From Falsiruegeria mediterranea M17 (lineage in GTDB: Bacteria > Pseudomonadota > Alphaproteobacteria > Rhodobacterales > Rhodobacteraceae): DNA of 64,000 nt. This document shows positions 27,726 to 37,509 of this stretch, in pieces. The stretch covers positions 310,001 through 374,000 of the forward strand of contig NZ_ONZG01000001.1 in NCBI RefSeq assembly GCF_900302455.1. The letters are read 5' to 3'. The position numbers and the translations under genes were made by a program. The notes under the pieces are model-generated. The model did not search any database. It saw only the letters and a list, made by a program, of their open reading frames with translations, and was not told the origin of the DNA. Every line of letters starts with the position of its first letter. Positions within the stretch are counted from its first letter, which is position 1.

Positions 27726-29011
27726 ACCACCACCTCGATCGCCTCTTGCCTGCCAACGCCAAAGACACGTTTGTAGCGCTCGATCTGATCCTTTGGACCC
27801 ATCGCTTTTTCCGGGTTGTCAGACAGTTTGACCGTCGGGTTACCGTTGGCCGACACTGCCTTGCAGACCAGTGAAAACGGCGCCAAGCCGTCGTCGGGCA
27901 CCAGACCGCGAAAGTCATTGGTGAGCAGCGTGCCCCAACCAAACGAGACGTTGACGCGGTCGGCAAACTGCGTGTGCAGCTCGGCGATTTTGTTTACGTC
28001 CAGCCCGTCCGAGAAGATCACACGCTTGGTCTTGGGGTCTTCGCCACGGTCATTCCACCAATTAATGGCCACTTCGGCCCCAGACGCGGGATCACCGCTG
28101 TCGATGCGAATGCCGGTCCAGCCCGCCAACCAATCGGGCGCGTGATCCAGGAAACCCTTGGTCCCGTAGGTGTCCGGCAGAATGATGCGCAGATTGCCCT
28201 CGTGCTCGTCATGCCAGTCGCTGAGCACGTCATAAGGCGCCTGCGCAAGCGCTGCGTCACCCTTGGCGAGCGCAGAATAGACCATCGGCAGCTCGTGCGC
28301 GTTTGTACCAATCGCCTCGACCTCGCGCCGCATGGCGATCAGGCAGTTCGAGGTGCCTGTAAAACTACTGCCCAGCCCCTCCATCATGGCCTGGACACAC
28401 CAGTCCTGCCACAAAAAGCTGTGGCGACGGCGAGTGCCGAAGTCGGCGATGCTCAGGCCCTGGACGCCACGCAAACGCTCGATCTTTTCCCAGACGCGGG
28501 TCATCGCGCGGGCATAGAGCACCTGTAATTCGAACCGGCGCATGTCGTTGATGACAGCACGCGAGCGCAATTCCATCAGCACGGCTAGCGCCGGGATTTC
28601 CCATAGCATCACCTCGTGCCATTTGCCCTCGAACGTCAGCTCATACTGATCGCCCTTGCGCTCGAGATGGTAGGGCGGCAATTGCAGCCCCTCAAACCAT
28701 TCCATGAAATCGGGGCGGAACATCTGACGCTTGCCGTAAAAGGTGTTGCCGCGCAGCCAAGTGCTTTCACCCCGGCTCAGACGCAGAGACCGGATGTGGT
28801 CCAACTGCTCGCGCAGCTCCCCCTCGTCGATCAGATCCGCCAGCGGGATATGGGTCGAACGGTTGATCAGCGAAAAGGTGACATCCGTGTCCGGGCGGTT
28901 GCGGAACACCGATTGGCACATCAACAGTTTGTAGAAATCAGTGTCGATCAACGAGCGGACAATCGGGTCGATTTTCCACTTGTGATTATAGACGCGTGTA
29001 GCAATGTCCAC
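27722..29011 (-). CDS. pncB: Nicotinate phosphoribosyltransferase
   Basis: The 429-residue enzyme makes nicotinate mononucleotide from nicotinate and PRPP (Preiss-Handler NAD salvage). The N-terminal PIVRSLIDTDFYKLLMCQSV, the FGTRRRHSFLWQDW block carrying the phosphorylated-His region, GTSNCLIAMRREVEAIGTNAHELPMV, and IRIDSGDP are family signatures. It is separated by 62 bp from the hybrid-kinase gene upstream and may share a transcript with it and pncA. Confidence 0.94.
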   Translation of the reverse strand: MDIATRVYNHKWKIDPIVRSLIDTDFYKLLMCQSVFRNRPDTDVTFSLINRSTHIPLADLIDEGELREQLDHIRSLRLSRGESTWLRGNTFYGKRQMFRPDFMEWFEGLQLPPYHLERKGDQYELTFEGKWHEVMLWEIPALAVLMELRSRAVINDMRRFELQVLYARAMTRVWEKIERLRGVQGLSIADFGTRRRHSFLWQDWCVQAMMEGLGSSFTGTSNCLIAMRREVEAIGTNAHELPMVYSALAKGDAALAQAPYDVLSDWHDEHEGNLRIILPDTYGTKGFLDHAPDWLAGWTGIRIDSGDPASGAEVAINWWNDRGEDPKTKRVIFSDGLDVNKIAELHTQFADRVNVSFGWGTLLTNDFRGLVPDDGLAPFSLVCKAVSANGNPTVKLSDNPEKAMGPKDQIERYKRVFGVGRQEAIEVVV

Positions 29012-29073
29012 GGGTAGTCCTCGTCCTTTGACTCCAGCATGGATACGCCACGTTCATCGGCAACGCAATTTGA

Positions 29074-31293
29074 TTACGTTGCCCCTTCGTCTCTGGCAAG
29101 CTGCGCCATCATGCAGGCCAACAGGTCGGCTCGGCGGACTGGTTTGCTCAGAAAATCATTCATGCCCGCCTGACGACAAGCCACCTTGTCGCTGTCAAAT
29201 GCATTGGCGGTCAGCGCTACGATGGCCGGTTGCTTGCACGCCATTTCGCGAATTTTCTGCGTTGCTTCGATCCCCCCCATCAATGGCATCGACATATCCA
29301 TGAAAATCAGGTCGGGTGGATCTTCCTGAACACAGTCGATCGCCTGTTGCCCGTCATGGGCAAATATCAGCTCAACGGGTGTTTCAGCCAGAAACTTGCG
29401 CATCAACATCCGATTGACCCGATTGTCTTCGGCCACAAGTATTCGTTTCCCGGCCAGTCGATTTAACTCCAACGCAGGCTCGTCGTCACCGTTGGCGTTG
29501 CCGCTTTGAACGTCTTCGGACGCTCCCACGGGCAGTTCGACACAAAAGCGCGAGCCAGACCCATCGGTGGATTCGGCCCGGATCTGTCCACCCATGATAT
29601 GTACCAGCTCTTGTGAAATCGTCAGCCCCAACCCCGTGCCCCCATACAGGCGCGTGGTTGCGGCGTCCGCTTGCGAAAACCGCTCGAATATTTGTTGAAT
29701 CTTCTCTGGCGGGATGCCGATCCCCGTGTCGATCACATCAATGTGCAGCAGATACCCGTCCCCCCATCGATCCGCCGACAGTGTTACCGTGACCCCACCT
29801 GTTTCGGTGAACTTGATTGCGTTGCCGATCAAGTTGATCAAGATTTGCCGCAATCGCCCGTCATCCGAGTGGACCTTCGTCGGCAGTGCGCCTGACACAT
29901 CCAAGGTGAGCGTCAGCCCTTTGCTTTTGGCCTGCGGGCGCATCAGCCTGAGCGTTTCCTCGAAACAGCGCTCGAGATCAAAATCGATCAGGCTGAGCAC
30001 AACCTTTTGGGCGTCAAGTTTCGACAAATCCAGAATGTCGTTGATAATGGTCAGCAATGACCGGGCCGAGCTTCGGATCGTGTCCGTGTATTCCCTTTGC
30101 TCTGGCGTCAGAGGCGTATCCAACAGCACCTCGGTCATACCGATGACGCCATTCATTGGGGTGCGAATCTCATGGCTCATGGTCGCAAGGAATTCTGCCT
30201 TGGCCCGCGCCCCTTCAACGGCCGCTTCGCGTGCCGCGGCCATCTCACGCTCATAAACCTTGGCCTGTGTGACGTCGCGTTCAACGGCTACTGCAACCTC
30301 GACGCGACCATGGTCATCCAGAACCGGGACCAGATTGGTTTCAACCCAGATTGCTCGACCGTCTTTCGTTCTGTTCAAGATCTCGCCCCGGTAGGGCTGC
30401 CCGCTCAGAATGGCATCGCGAATATCATCAACCGCCTTTGGGTCGGTGTCCGGACTGTTGAGCAGCTCACCCGGGCTGCGACCCACCGCCTCTTTGGCTG
30501 AGTAGCCGGTGATCCGACTGAACGCGTCATTTACCCACAGGATTTCCCCCTTGGGGCCCGAGACAATCACACTGTCGTTTGCGTTCCGGGCAACCAACGA
30601 CAGCCTTTCAGCCTCTTTCCGGCTGTTGAGCAGCTCGCGCCCTTTTTCCGTCAATTCGAACATCGAATGCTTGTGCCGGTGAAAACCGCGGACGACGAAC
30701 TGCAGAAACAGCACGACCATATAGGTCAACATGATTGCGCCGGACGTGTTCATCACCAAGGCAGAGCTGTGCACTTCACTGGTGATTGCATCATGAGCGA
30801 ACAGAGCAAAGCCGGTCGCAGCATAGATGGTGAGCCGTGCAATTGCCGCAGGGCGATGAAAGGGCAAAACCAACCCGGCATTGATCGCGGCGCCTGCCAG
30901 GAAAGCCGCGGAAAACAAAGGGGACAAGCCGGTCACAGGCCCCAACCACGCCATGATCACGCAGACAGAAATGGTCGCAGCCTGAAAAGCCGCTGTGAGC
31001 GTGCTGACAAAGCGAATTCTGGGAAACGAAACCCCCTTGGCGATCAACCCATCAGCGTTTCGCAAATAGAGGCAATCTACCGCCTCTCCAAAGAGCGCAA
31101 TACATATGGCAATCGCGCCTTGCGTCGGGCTGTTCATGGTGCCCAGAACAACCCCGCCGATCAACGTCATGATCTGGCGCGACGAAAAATTCGTCACCCG
31201 CCCACGCGCATAGCGCATCAGCAGTCCCCTGCGGCTGAACTGTCGTTCGTACGCGGCCAAACGGCCCACGTCAGACGTGGCATTTTCAGGCAT
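29074..31293 (-). CDS. Membrane-anchored PAS hybrid histidine kinase
   Basis: A 739-residue kinase. The first ~210 residues hold several hydrophobic segments that form an unclassified membrane sensor. Then come a PAS domain (about 235-350; NDSVIVSGPKGEILWVNDAF with a PAC-like continuation), HisKA with His374 in [11 protein letters not shown], HATPase (NLIGNAIKF, DTGIGIPPEKI, GTGLGLTIS) and a C-terminal receiver with Asp666 (FMDMSMP). No separate response regulator is adjacent. It sits between pncA and pncB on the same strand. Confidence 0.92.
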   Translation of the reverse strand: MPENATSDVGRLAAYERQFSRRGLLMRYARGRVTNFSSRQIMTLIGGVVLGTMNSPTQGAIAICIALFGEAVDCLYLRNADGLIAKGVSFPRIRFVSTLTAAFQAATISVCVIMAWLGPVTGLSPLFSAAFLAGAAINAGLVLPFHRPAAIARLTIYAATGFALFAHDAITSEVHSSALVMNTSGAIMLTYMVVLFLQFVVRGFHRHKHSMFELTEKGRELLNSRKEAERLSLVARNANDSVIVSGPKGEILWVNDAFSRITGYSAKEAVGRSPGELLNSPDTDPKAVDDIRDAILSGQPYRGEILNRTKDGRAIWVETNLVPVLDDHGRVEVAVAVERDVTQAKVYEREMAAAREAAVEGARAKAEFLATMSHEIRTPMNGVIGMTEVLLDTPLTPEQREYTDTIRSSARSLLTIINDILDLSKLDAQKVVLSLIDFDLERCFEETLRLMRPQAKSKGLTLTLDVSGALPTKVHSDDGRLRQILINLIGNAIKFTETGGVTVTLSADRWGDGYLLHIDVIDTGIGIPPEKIQQIFERFSQADAATTRLYGGTGLGLTISQELVHIMGGQIRAESTDGSGSRFCVELPVGASEDVQSGNANGDDEPALELNRLAGKRILVAEDNRVNRMLMRKFLAETPVELIFAHDGQQAIDCVQEDPPDLIFMDMSMPLMGGIEATQKIREMACKQPAIVALTANAFDSDKVACRQAGMNDFLSKPVRRADLLACMMAQLARDEGAT

Positions 31294-31368
31294 GACCGGC
31301 CCTTGGAATAATGATCACCATTGACCCAAGCTTAACGGCCCGTCAGTTAAGAAAGTGCAACCGTTCTC

Positions 31369-31962
31369 TCAGATCAGCGTCACCCCCGCATCCCGCATCG
31401 CCGCTTCGGCGGCGGCCAAGGATCCATCCATGTCGATGGCCCGGCACTGGGTACGATCCACCGTGACCTGAAACCCAAGGCGCGCGGCATCAACTGCCGA
31501 GAAATGCACACAGAAATCCAGCGCCAACCCCACCATGGTAAGCTGCGTGATCCCGCGTGTCCTCAGGTACCCTTCGAGCCCTGTTGGCGTGGTTTGATCA
31601 TTCTCAAAAAACGCGGAATAGCTGTCGACGCCAGAGCGAAACCCCTTGCGGATGATCAGGTCTCCGGACGTGTCCAGGCCCGGGTAAAACGCGGCTCCCT
31701 CTGCGCCTTGAACGCAGTGATCCGGCCACAGAACCTGCGGGCCATAGGGCATTTCAATCATCTCAAACGGGGATTTGTCCTGATGCGAGCTGGCAAAGGA
31801 CGAATGCCCCGCCGGGTGCCAATCCTGCGTCAGGATCACTGCATCGAAATCTACCATCATGGCGTTGACGCCCGGCACGATCTGATCCCCCCCGGCCACG
31901 GCCAGCGCGCCGCCCGGGCAAAAGTCGATTTGCACATCAATGACGATCAGCGCGTTGCTCAT
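31369..31962 (-). CDS. pncA: Nicotinamidase (bifunctional nicotinamidase/pyrazinamidase)
   Basis: A 197-residue isochorismatase-fold amidohydrolase converting nicotinamide to nicotinate. The catalytic Asp is in VIDVQIDFCPGGAL, the metal-binding block is TQDWHPAGHSSFASSH, and the nucleophilic Cys is in GLALDFCVHFSAVDA. The start at 31962 has GGGAGAG upstream; the longer in-frame extension is not protein-like. With pncB nearby it completes nicotinamide salvage into NAD. Confidence 0.94.
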   Translation of the reverse strand: MSNALIVIDVQIDFCPGGALAVAGGDQIVPGVNAMMVDFDAVILTQDWHPAGHSSFASSHQDKSPFEMIEMPYGPQVLWPDHCVQGAEGAAFYPGLDTSGDLIIRKGFRSGVDSYSAFFENDQTTPTGLEGYLRTRGITQLTMVGLALDFCVHFSAVDAARLGFQVTVDRTQCRAIDMDGSLAAAEAAMRDAGVTLI

Positions 31963-32134
31963 TCGCTCTCTCCCTTGCTCTCTGATCATTGGTGTAACCC
32001 GCTGACAGCGCTTTGCAAACCACAGGTCGCTTGCTGAAAACCGGGAAACATATCTGCAATTTGTAGGTTTTGGCCAAGGAAATAAGGCGTTTGGGCCCCT
32101 TGCGCACACGGGAACATGATTCTAAGGCCCTGTT

Positions 32135-33052
32135 ATGTACACGATTGCAGCACTCTATCACTTCACCCGATTCCCCGATCCCGAGGTCATCAAGCCTGCT
32201 CTCCTTGAGCTGTGCCAAGCCAATGACGTCAAAGGCACGCTCTTGTTGGCGCAAGAGGGGATCAACGGCACCATCGCAGGGCCGCGCGCAGGCATTGATG
32301 CGGTTCTCGCACATGTACGCGCCTTGCCGGGTTGTGACGATCTGGAGTGGAAGGAAGCCACCAGCGACCATCCACCATTTGGCAAGATGAAGGTGCGCCT
32401 GAAGAAAGAGATCGTGACCATGGGCCAGCCGGATGTCGACCCGGTGGCGCGCGTTGGCAATTATGTCGAGCCCGAGGCGTGGAACGACCTGATCCGCTCG
32501 GACGATGTGGTGGTGATCGACACGCGCAATGACTATGAGGTTGAGATCGGCACATTCGAAGGCGCCATCGACCCCAGGACGACAAGCTTTGGTGAGTTTC
32601 CCGCTTGGTGGGAAGAAAACAAGGATCGTTTTCACAACAAGCGCGTGGCAATGTTCTGTACCGGCGGCATCCGCTGCGAGAAATCGACCAACTACCTGCT
32701 GGGGCAGGGGGTCGATGATGTCTACCATCTCAAGGGCGGTATCCTGCGATATCTGGAAGAGATGCCCTCCGAAGACAGCACCTGGGAGGGTGAGTGCTTT
32801 GTCTTCGACAATCGCGTATCGGTCGGTCACGGGCTGGTTGAGGGGCCTCATGCCCTATGCCACGGCTGTCGACGCCCGATCCTGCCCGAGGACATGAAGC
32901 GCTCCGAATACGAACATGGGGTGTCCTGCCATCGTTGTGTGGATGAAACATCCGAAGCGGACAAGAACCGGTTCCGAGAGCGGCAAAAACAGATCTCGCT
33001 GTCTCGCAAACGCGGCGAAGAGCACCTGGGCGCGACACCGCACCCGAATTAA
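32135..33052 (+). CDS. trhO: tRNA uridine(34) hydroxylase TrhO (YceA, rhodanese domain)
   Basis: The 305-residue protein has the N-terminal acylphosphatase-like domain of YceA proteins (AQEGINGTIAGP), a rhodanese domain (about 115-225) with the active loop CTGGIR (Cys175) and a C-terminal Cys-rich tail (CHGCRRPI, CHRC) likely to bind a metal. The family makes ho5U34 in tRNA with oxygen. It is divergent from pncA across 172 bp. Repeat copy 3 starts 29 bp after its stop. Confidence 0.92.
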   Translation: MYTIAALYHFTRFPDPEVIKPALLELCQANDVKGTLLLAQEGINGTIAGPRAGIDAVLAHVRALPGCDDLEWKEATSDHPPFGKMKVRLKKEIVTMGQPDVDPVARVGNYVEPEAWNDLIRSDDVVVIDTRNDYEVEIGTFEGAIDPRTTSFGEFPAWWEENKDRFHNKRVAMFCTGGIRCEKSTNYLLGQGVDDVYHLKGGILRYLEEMPSEDSTWEGECFVFDNRVSVGHGLVEGPHALCHGCRRPILPEDMKRSEYEHGVSCHRCVDETSEADKNRFRERQKQISLSRKRGEEHLGATPHPN

Positions 33053-33081
33053 ACCACTCTCTGCAGAGTACGGTGGTTGAC

Positions 33082-33283
33082 GGGGCGCTCCCGCACCCGA
33101 GCGATCCTGGCTTCGCCAGCACCACTAGCGGCCTTGGGCCAGTTGCCTCGCTTATCGCTCAGCGCGGTCCCGCTTGGGGTATCTGTTTCACCTTTGGCGC
33201 AGACCGCCGAGCGTAGCGAGGCGCCCGGCCCAACGGGAGGCGATGTCCCGTAAGGGGCATCAACGACGGGCGGGAGTGCCTCC
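33082..33283 (+). repeat. Structured dispersed repeat, copy 3
   Basis: This copy follows trhO. It shows the inverted ends GGGGCGCTCCCGC and GCGGGAGTGCCTCC, the CTGGC-TTC-GCCAG hairpin, TTGGGCC with GGCCCAA, the CGCCGAGCGTAGCGAGG block, and the terminal hairpin GATGTCCC-GTAA-GGGGCATC (33242-33261). The last stem has a completely different sequence from that in copies 1, 2 and 4 yet keeps full pairing. The remaining 100 bp before the channel gene hold nothing I can assign. Confidence 0.9.
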
Positions 33284-33383
33284 TGCCATCAGGCAAATGG
33301 TCATCGACAATTCTGACGTTCTCTCGACCGGACAAAACCGTTATGTTTCAGTACGAAAGTCGCGTTACACGACGGGGTGCACA

Positions 33384-33899
33384 ATGACTGAACCGGAAAT
33401 GAACCTGGAATGGTGGCGCTCGACCTTGGTCGGGTCCGCCGGGTTGGTGGTTGTCAGTTCGGCTGCCTTCTATGCGCTGTCCCATCTGCACGAAGATACG
33501 GCAGGAAATACCATCGGCACGTGGGCAACAATCGGGCTCACGGTATGGATGATCTCGCAGATCTGGATCTACGCCACACGAATCAAGTCCCCGCACCATC
33601 AATTGCTGTTGATGGGTGTGTCGTTCATCCAGGTGGTGCCATTTCTGTTTGCCGCCGTCTTTGGCTCTTTCGGGTACTACGACCTCTGCGTCGTAGGCGC
33701 AGAAAACGCGGCCGATGTGCTCTACTTCTCTTACGTCACCTTCACGACGGTCGGGTTCGGAGATCTTCATCCAACGGGCATTTGCCGCGGGATCGCCGTG
33801 GCAGAGGCCGTGACAGGTTACATCCTACTGGGCCTGTTTGTGTCCGCCGCTGTAGGGATTTATTCCCACCGTGCAGAGCGCCGTTTCAACCGCAACTGA
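33384..33899 (+). CDS. Two-pore-domain-like/small K+ channel with single pore loop
   Basis: A 171-residue membrane protein with hydrophobic segments at about 12-32, 45-63, 72-95 and 134-158 and a pore loop ending in the K+ selectivity filter TVGFGD (122-127). It resembles the ion_trans_2 (PF07885) group. No cytoplasmic RCK or cyclic-nucleotide domain is present, so gating is unknown. The ATG at 33384 is chosen as the first start ahead of the membrane domain. It converges with the DUF1513 gene and overlaps it by 14 bp. Confidence 0.85.
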   Translation: MTEPEMNLEWWRSTLVGSAGLVVVSSAAFYALSHLHEDTAGNTIGTWATIGLTVWMISQIWIYATRIKSPHHQLLLMGVSFIQVVPFLFAAVFGSFGYYDLCVVGAENAADVLYFSYVTFTTVGFGDLHPTGICRGIAVAEAVTGYILLGLFVSAAVGIYSHRAERRFNRN

Positions 33900-34974
33900 C
33901 CCGCACCAGGTGGTTGTCCCACGCCACAGGCTGCTGGGTCAGGACCCTGGGCGTGGCCGTCGCCGCCCAGAACGCACCTGTTCCGGTCGACGCCCGCAAA
34001 GCGCCACCCGACACACCCAAACCGCAAACGTCTGGCATATCCAACTGGCCGACTACAGCGCCCGCCGCAACATCCCCCAGTTGCACCAACCCGCCGCGCG
34101 GTGACGACACCGCGATGCGTGTTCCCTCATCATAAAACGCGACGCTGCCGCCATATCCATCCATCGCTCGCGCCTGAGCCCGCGCGGCGCTCAAAAGCTG
34201 TGGCGCCTCTCCACGACGGTGCAGGCCGATGACCGAGGGGCTGTCAGCCGTGCTGCCCTGCCATTGGGTGGCAAAGCCCACCAAGCCGTCTGTTCTCACA
34301 TCCAGATGGCGGATTGAATTCATATGCATCTCGGGCGCCAATTCCGCCTGCTCCAACACATCCCCCTCGACCGACAGATAGGTCAGGTTCGGCTGCATGA
34401 ACGGTAGGTTCAACTTGGCGCGGCCGCTGTCGGGATGCGTTTCGATACCGCCGTTGGCAACGACCAACGTGCCCCCATCCGGCATGAGACGGATGTCATG
34501 AGGCCCAATCCCGCCAGAAGAAAACTCACCCAGCCTTTGATAAGTCCGCGCCTCCCAAACGCCAACGATCCCTCGGGCAGCGTCATAGTCATTCTCGGTA
34601 GTGAACAGCAGCGCGCCATCCGAAGAAAAGGCACCATGCCCATAGAAATGCCGCCCCTCTGGCGCATCAAGCTCGGCCAGAATGACACCAGTCTCGCAGC
34701 TTAGAACGATGGCAAAACGCCCTGGCCTGCGGGCAAAGGCCACCGCTTCGGCCCGCAGGGGGTTCGCGGCTGCCGCATGGCCCCGCGCCGGGAGGGGGAT
34801 CTGAAAAACGGGTGCCCCCTGCCCGGTCAACCCGAAAAGGTGATACGAGTCGTCGGATGACCGAGCCGCCGACAGAAACTCGGGCGCGCCAACTTTGGCC
34901 CAGCCCGCAACCGGAGCGAAGCTGCTGGCCGCCAGGCCTGCCAGAAATCCACGCCGTGTCGCCATCTTAGTCAC
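33886..34974 (-). CDS. DUF1513 domain protein (Tat-exported beta-propeller)
   Basis: The 362-residue protein begins with a twin-arginine signal (TRRGFLAGLAASSFA) and continues as a DUF1513 beta-propeller: SSDGALLFTTENDYDAARGIVGVWEA, GGIGPHDIRLMPDGGTLVVANGGIETHPDSGR and MDGYGGSVAFYDEGTRIAVSSPRGG. It is the last gene of the iron block and overlaps the second imelysin gene by 8 bp. In this cluster type it is thought to act in the periplasm with imelysin and the di-haem protein in iron handling; the biochemistry is unknown. Confidence 0.87.
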   Translation of the reverse strand: MTKMATRRGFLAGLAASSFAPVAGWAKVGAPEFLSAARSSDDSYHLFGLTGQGAPVFQIPLPARGHAAAANPLRAEAVAFARRPGRFAIVLSCETGVILAELDAPEGRHFYGHGAFSSDGALLFTTENDYDAARGIVGVWEARTYQRLGEFSSGGIGPHDIRLMPDGGTLVVANGGIETHPDSGRAKLNLPFMQPNLTYLSVEGDVLEQAELAPEMHMNSIRHLDVRTDGLVGFATQWQGSTADSPSVIGLHRRGEAPQLLSAARAQARAMDGYGGSVAFYDEGTRIAVSSPRGGLVQLGDVAAGAVVGQLDMPDVCGLGVSGGALRASTGTGAFWAATATPRVLTQQPVAWDNHLVRVSCG

Positions 34975-35974
34975 CGTCCAAGGAGTTGAACCCGACAGAC
35001 ACGCCCAAAGTCGGCCCCAGCAATTGGGTCACTTCGGTTCGAATGTCGTTGATCGTTTGCTGCAACGTCTCGACCCGGAACCGCCCCGCAGGCGTCGCCA
35101 CACCCGAGAAATCGGGATCGTCCAACGCGGCAGCCTTGGTCAGTGCCGCTTCGAATTTAATGTCCAAGGATTGGGCCAGCTCGGCATCCCCAGCAGCCAG
35201 CAAGGCGGCCAACGTGCGCAGGTGCTCCAACGACACCTGCACATGCCGGAGGGATCGGCCGGATCGCCACGCCTCGGCCCGTTTGGGGCGGGGTTTGTCG
35301 AATGTGCCCAAGGGGCGGCCCAACCGTAGGTCGGCATTGATCTGCAACCCTGTATCAAGCGCCTTGTAGAACTCTTGCAGCACCTCTGCCTGCGTTTGAT
35401 AAACCCCGCCCTTGTGCGGCGATTGCATCAGCTCGGCATAGTGCGTCTGCCAGTCTTGATTTATGGCTCGACTGGTGCCTGCAATGTCCCGTGCGATGGC
35501 CTGAACCAGTGCGCAGCGATAATCTGCGTCGCCCAATGCGCTTAACCGGTCATCAAAAAGCAGATACTCCAGCGCGTAGAACCCGCGCCCTGCGATCGAC
35601 ACCGATTGAAACGCCTCGGGGTCATCCACGACGGGATCCTGATCCGCGATCAATCCGCTCAATGTCTTGGGCGTGCTGCCGCGGCTGTCAGGCCAGAACG
35701 CCAGAGCAAAGCCACGGTTGTCGGTCTCGGTCGGGCCAAAGCGCAAGTGACTGACGCCGGTCCAGGCGTCAAAGGCCGTCGCATAGGCAGCACGCAGGGG
35801 CTCGGACGATGCCACGCAACTTTCCTGCGCCGCGTTGGACAGTGCTGCGCTGGACACCGCCAGCTCATCGAATCCCGACAAAACGTGGTCATTCAGGATC
35901 TTGCCTGTCTGATCCGCCAGAACCGGGACGGGAAGGGCAAAGGCGAGCGACAGGGCAAGGGTGCGAAACATCAA
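34967..35974 (-). CDS. Imelysin-family protein, second paralogue with altered GxHxxE motif
   Basis: A 335-residue periplasmic protein with a signal peptide (about 1-20, ending VLA) and an imelysin/peptidase-M75 fold. The family motif GxHxxE reads G131-F-Y133-A-L-E136, so the metal-binding His is Tyr. It overlaps the di-haem gene by 4 bp and the DUF1513 gene by 8 bp. Imelysins are iron-regulated and proposed to bind iron or haem; this member may have lost or changed that site. Confidence 0.87.
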   Translation of the reverse strand: MMFRTLALSLAFALPVPVLADQTGKILNDHVLSGFDELAVSSAALSNAAQESCVASSEPLRAAYATAFDAWTGVSHLRFGPTETDNRGFALAFWPDSRGSTPKTLSGLIADQDPVVDDPEAFQSVSIAGRGFYALEYLLFDDRLSALGDADYRCALVQAIARDIAGTSRAINQDWQTHYAELMQSPHKGGVYQTQAEVLQEFYKALDTGLQINADLRLGRPLGTFDKPRPKRAEAWRSGRSLRHVQVSLEHLRTLAALLAAGDAELAQSLDIKFEAALTKAAALDDPDFSGVATPAGRFRVETLQQTINDIRTEVTQLLGPTLGVSVGFNSLDGD

Positions 35975-37509
35975 AGGCTCTCCAGAAATCGAACAAGGGC
36001 ATCGCGGTCGGGTTTGGGCATGGCAACCACGGCATCACGTTGGGCCTGGGCTTCACCGCCGTGCCACAAAATGGCCTCCAGCAGCGACCGCGCGCGCCCG
36101 TCATGCAAAAATTGTGTGTGACCGCTGACTTGCTCGGTCAGGCCAAACCCCCAAAGCGGGGCCGTGCGCCATTCCGAACCGGTTGCGCGCGCCTCGGGCC
36201 GGTTGTCGGCCAATCCGGGGCCCATATCGTGCAGCAAAAGGTCGGAATAGGGCCAAATCAGTTGAAAGCTCTGTTCGGGCTGATCTGTCAAACGGTGGGT
36301 CACGAATTTGGGCATGTGGCAAGCGATGCAGCCGGTGTCATAGAACACCTGCTTGCCACGCAACACCTTTGGATCGCCCTCATCCCGGCGCTCGGGTACC
36401 GCCAGGTTGCGGCTGTAAAAGGTCACCAGATTCATCGCGTCCAGGTCAATCTCGTGACCACGCACATCGTTGTCCCCATGCGGTGCGGCGCGGCAGGCTG
36501 CCTGCGCCTTGGTACATTCACCCCACGGATCAGGAAACAGGGGCGTCGAAATGCCGATGTCACCGGAAAACGCGGCCGAGGACTGTTCATTGACCGTGGG
36601 CGACCCAGCCTTGAGCCCAAAGCGCCCCAACATCGGCTGATCAAACTCGGCCGACCACACGACATTGGCCCGCCCCGAAATGCCGTCGCCATCTGCGTCA
36701 GCCTCGTCGACACCGGCCAGAATGTCACTGGCCGGGATCGCTTCAAGCAGGCCGAGGCCAATCATCTGCGGCGCGACACGAGGGCTGAGCATTGCATCCG
36801 GGTGCAACGGCCCATAGCCGAGATTGGCGGCGGTGTAGTCCGGCTTGCGCAAAGTGACCACTTCTCCACCCGACAACTCAACCGGAACCTCAGAGTAGCG
36901 CACCTGCAGTTTGTATTCCGCCCGGTGCCCGGGCAGTGAAAAATCCTGCAGCTGCTGACCGTAGGTCGGGTCAGGTTGTGTCGCGAGGTAATCCAAAATC
37001 CCGTCAGGTGCCACGCCGCCAGGGATAGAGATCCGCAGGAACATCGACACCGACTTGTCCTCCGGCCCGTTGGGTGGATGCCCGCGCCCATCCTTGACGT
37101 GGCAGCGCTGACACGAGCGGGCGTTGTACAGCGGCCCCAACCCATCGGACGCCAGCGTTGATGACGGCGACGAGACCCAAAGCTTTTTGAACAGACCGTT
37201 GCCCAGCCGGAAATCCAGTTCGCGCTCGAACTCCATATTGCCAGAGGGCTGTGAAAACGCGTCCGCGTCCGCTCGTGCAGACACCGAAGCCGCGCCGCCG
37301 GGGCGTGCCTCGAACCTCTCTGCCGCGGTGAAATCTAGAGCAGGCGCGGTTACCGCTTGAATGCGGCGAACCTCTTCTTCTGTGCGTGGAAGGGTGTTGA
37401 GATGTGGATCGGACTGGATATCGGCCAATCCAGGGGTCGCCGCCAAAACGGCAACCCCGATGAGCGATTTACTCGCCTTCGTCCATTTTTGCTGCGTTGA
37501 GCATGGCAT
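35971..37509 (-). CDS. Di-haem oxidoreductase family protein (DUF1111)
   Basis: A 512-residue periplasmic cytochrome with two haem c sites, CQRCH in the N-terminal half and CIACH in the C-terminal half, and DUF1111 features such as [13 protein letters not shown]-like [13 protein letters not shown] and [27 protein letters not shown] place the start at 37509 because it gives a good signal peptide (MPCSTQQ...[12 protein letters not shown]); this lies inside the 3' end of bfr (41-bp overlap). No closer in-frame ATG exists. It belongs to the imelysin/DUF1111/imelysin/DUF1513 iron cluster. Confidence 0.85.
   Translation of the reverse strand: MPCSTQQKWTKASKSLIGVAVLAATPGLADIQSDPHLNTLPRTEEEVRRIQAVTAPALDFTAAERFEARPGGAASVSARADADAFSQPSGNMEFERELDFRLGNGLFKKLWVSSPSSTLASDGLGPLYNARSCQRCHVKDGRGHPPNGPEDKSVSMFLRISIPGGVAPDGILDYLATQPDPTYGQQLQDFSLPGHRAEYKLQVRYSEVPVELSGGEVVTLRKPDYTAANLGYGPLHPDAMLSPRVAPQMIGLGLLEAIPASDILAGVDEADADGDGISGRANVVWSAEFDQPMLGRFGLKAGSPTVNEQSSAAFSGDIGISTPLFPDPWGECTKAQAACRAAPHGDNDVRGHEIDLDAMNLVTFYSRNLAVPERRDEGDPKVLRGKQVFYDTGCIACHMPKFVTHRLTDQPEQSFQLIWPYSDLLLHDMGPGLADNRPEARATGSEWRTAPLWGFGLTEQVSGHTQFLHDGRARSLLEAILWHGGEAQAQRDAVVAMPKPDRDALVRFLESL

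Noticed and set aside
33284-33383. Upstream start for the K+ channel inside the repeat region
   Set aside because: The in-frame extension from 33174 is encoded by the repeat and not membrane-like; the ATG at 33384 precedes the first membrane segment.
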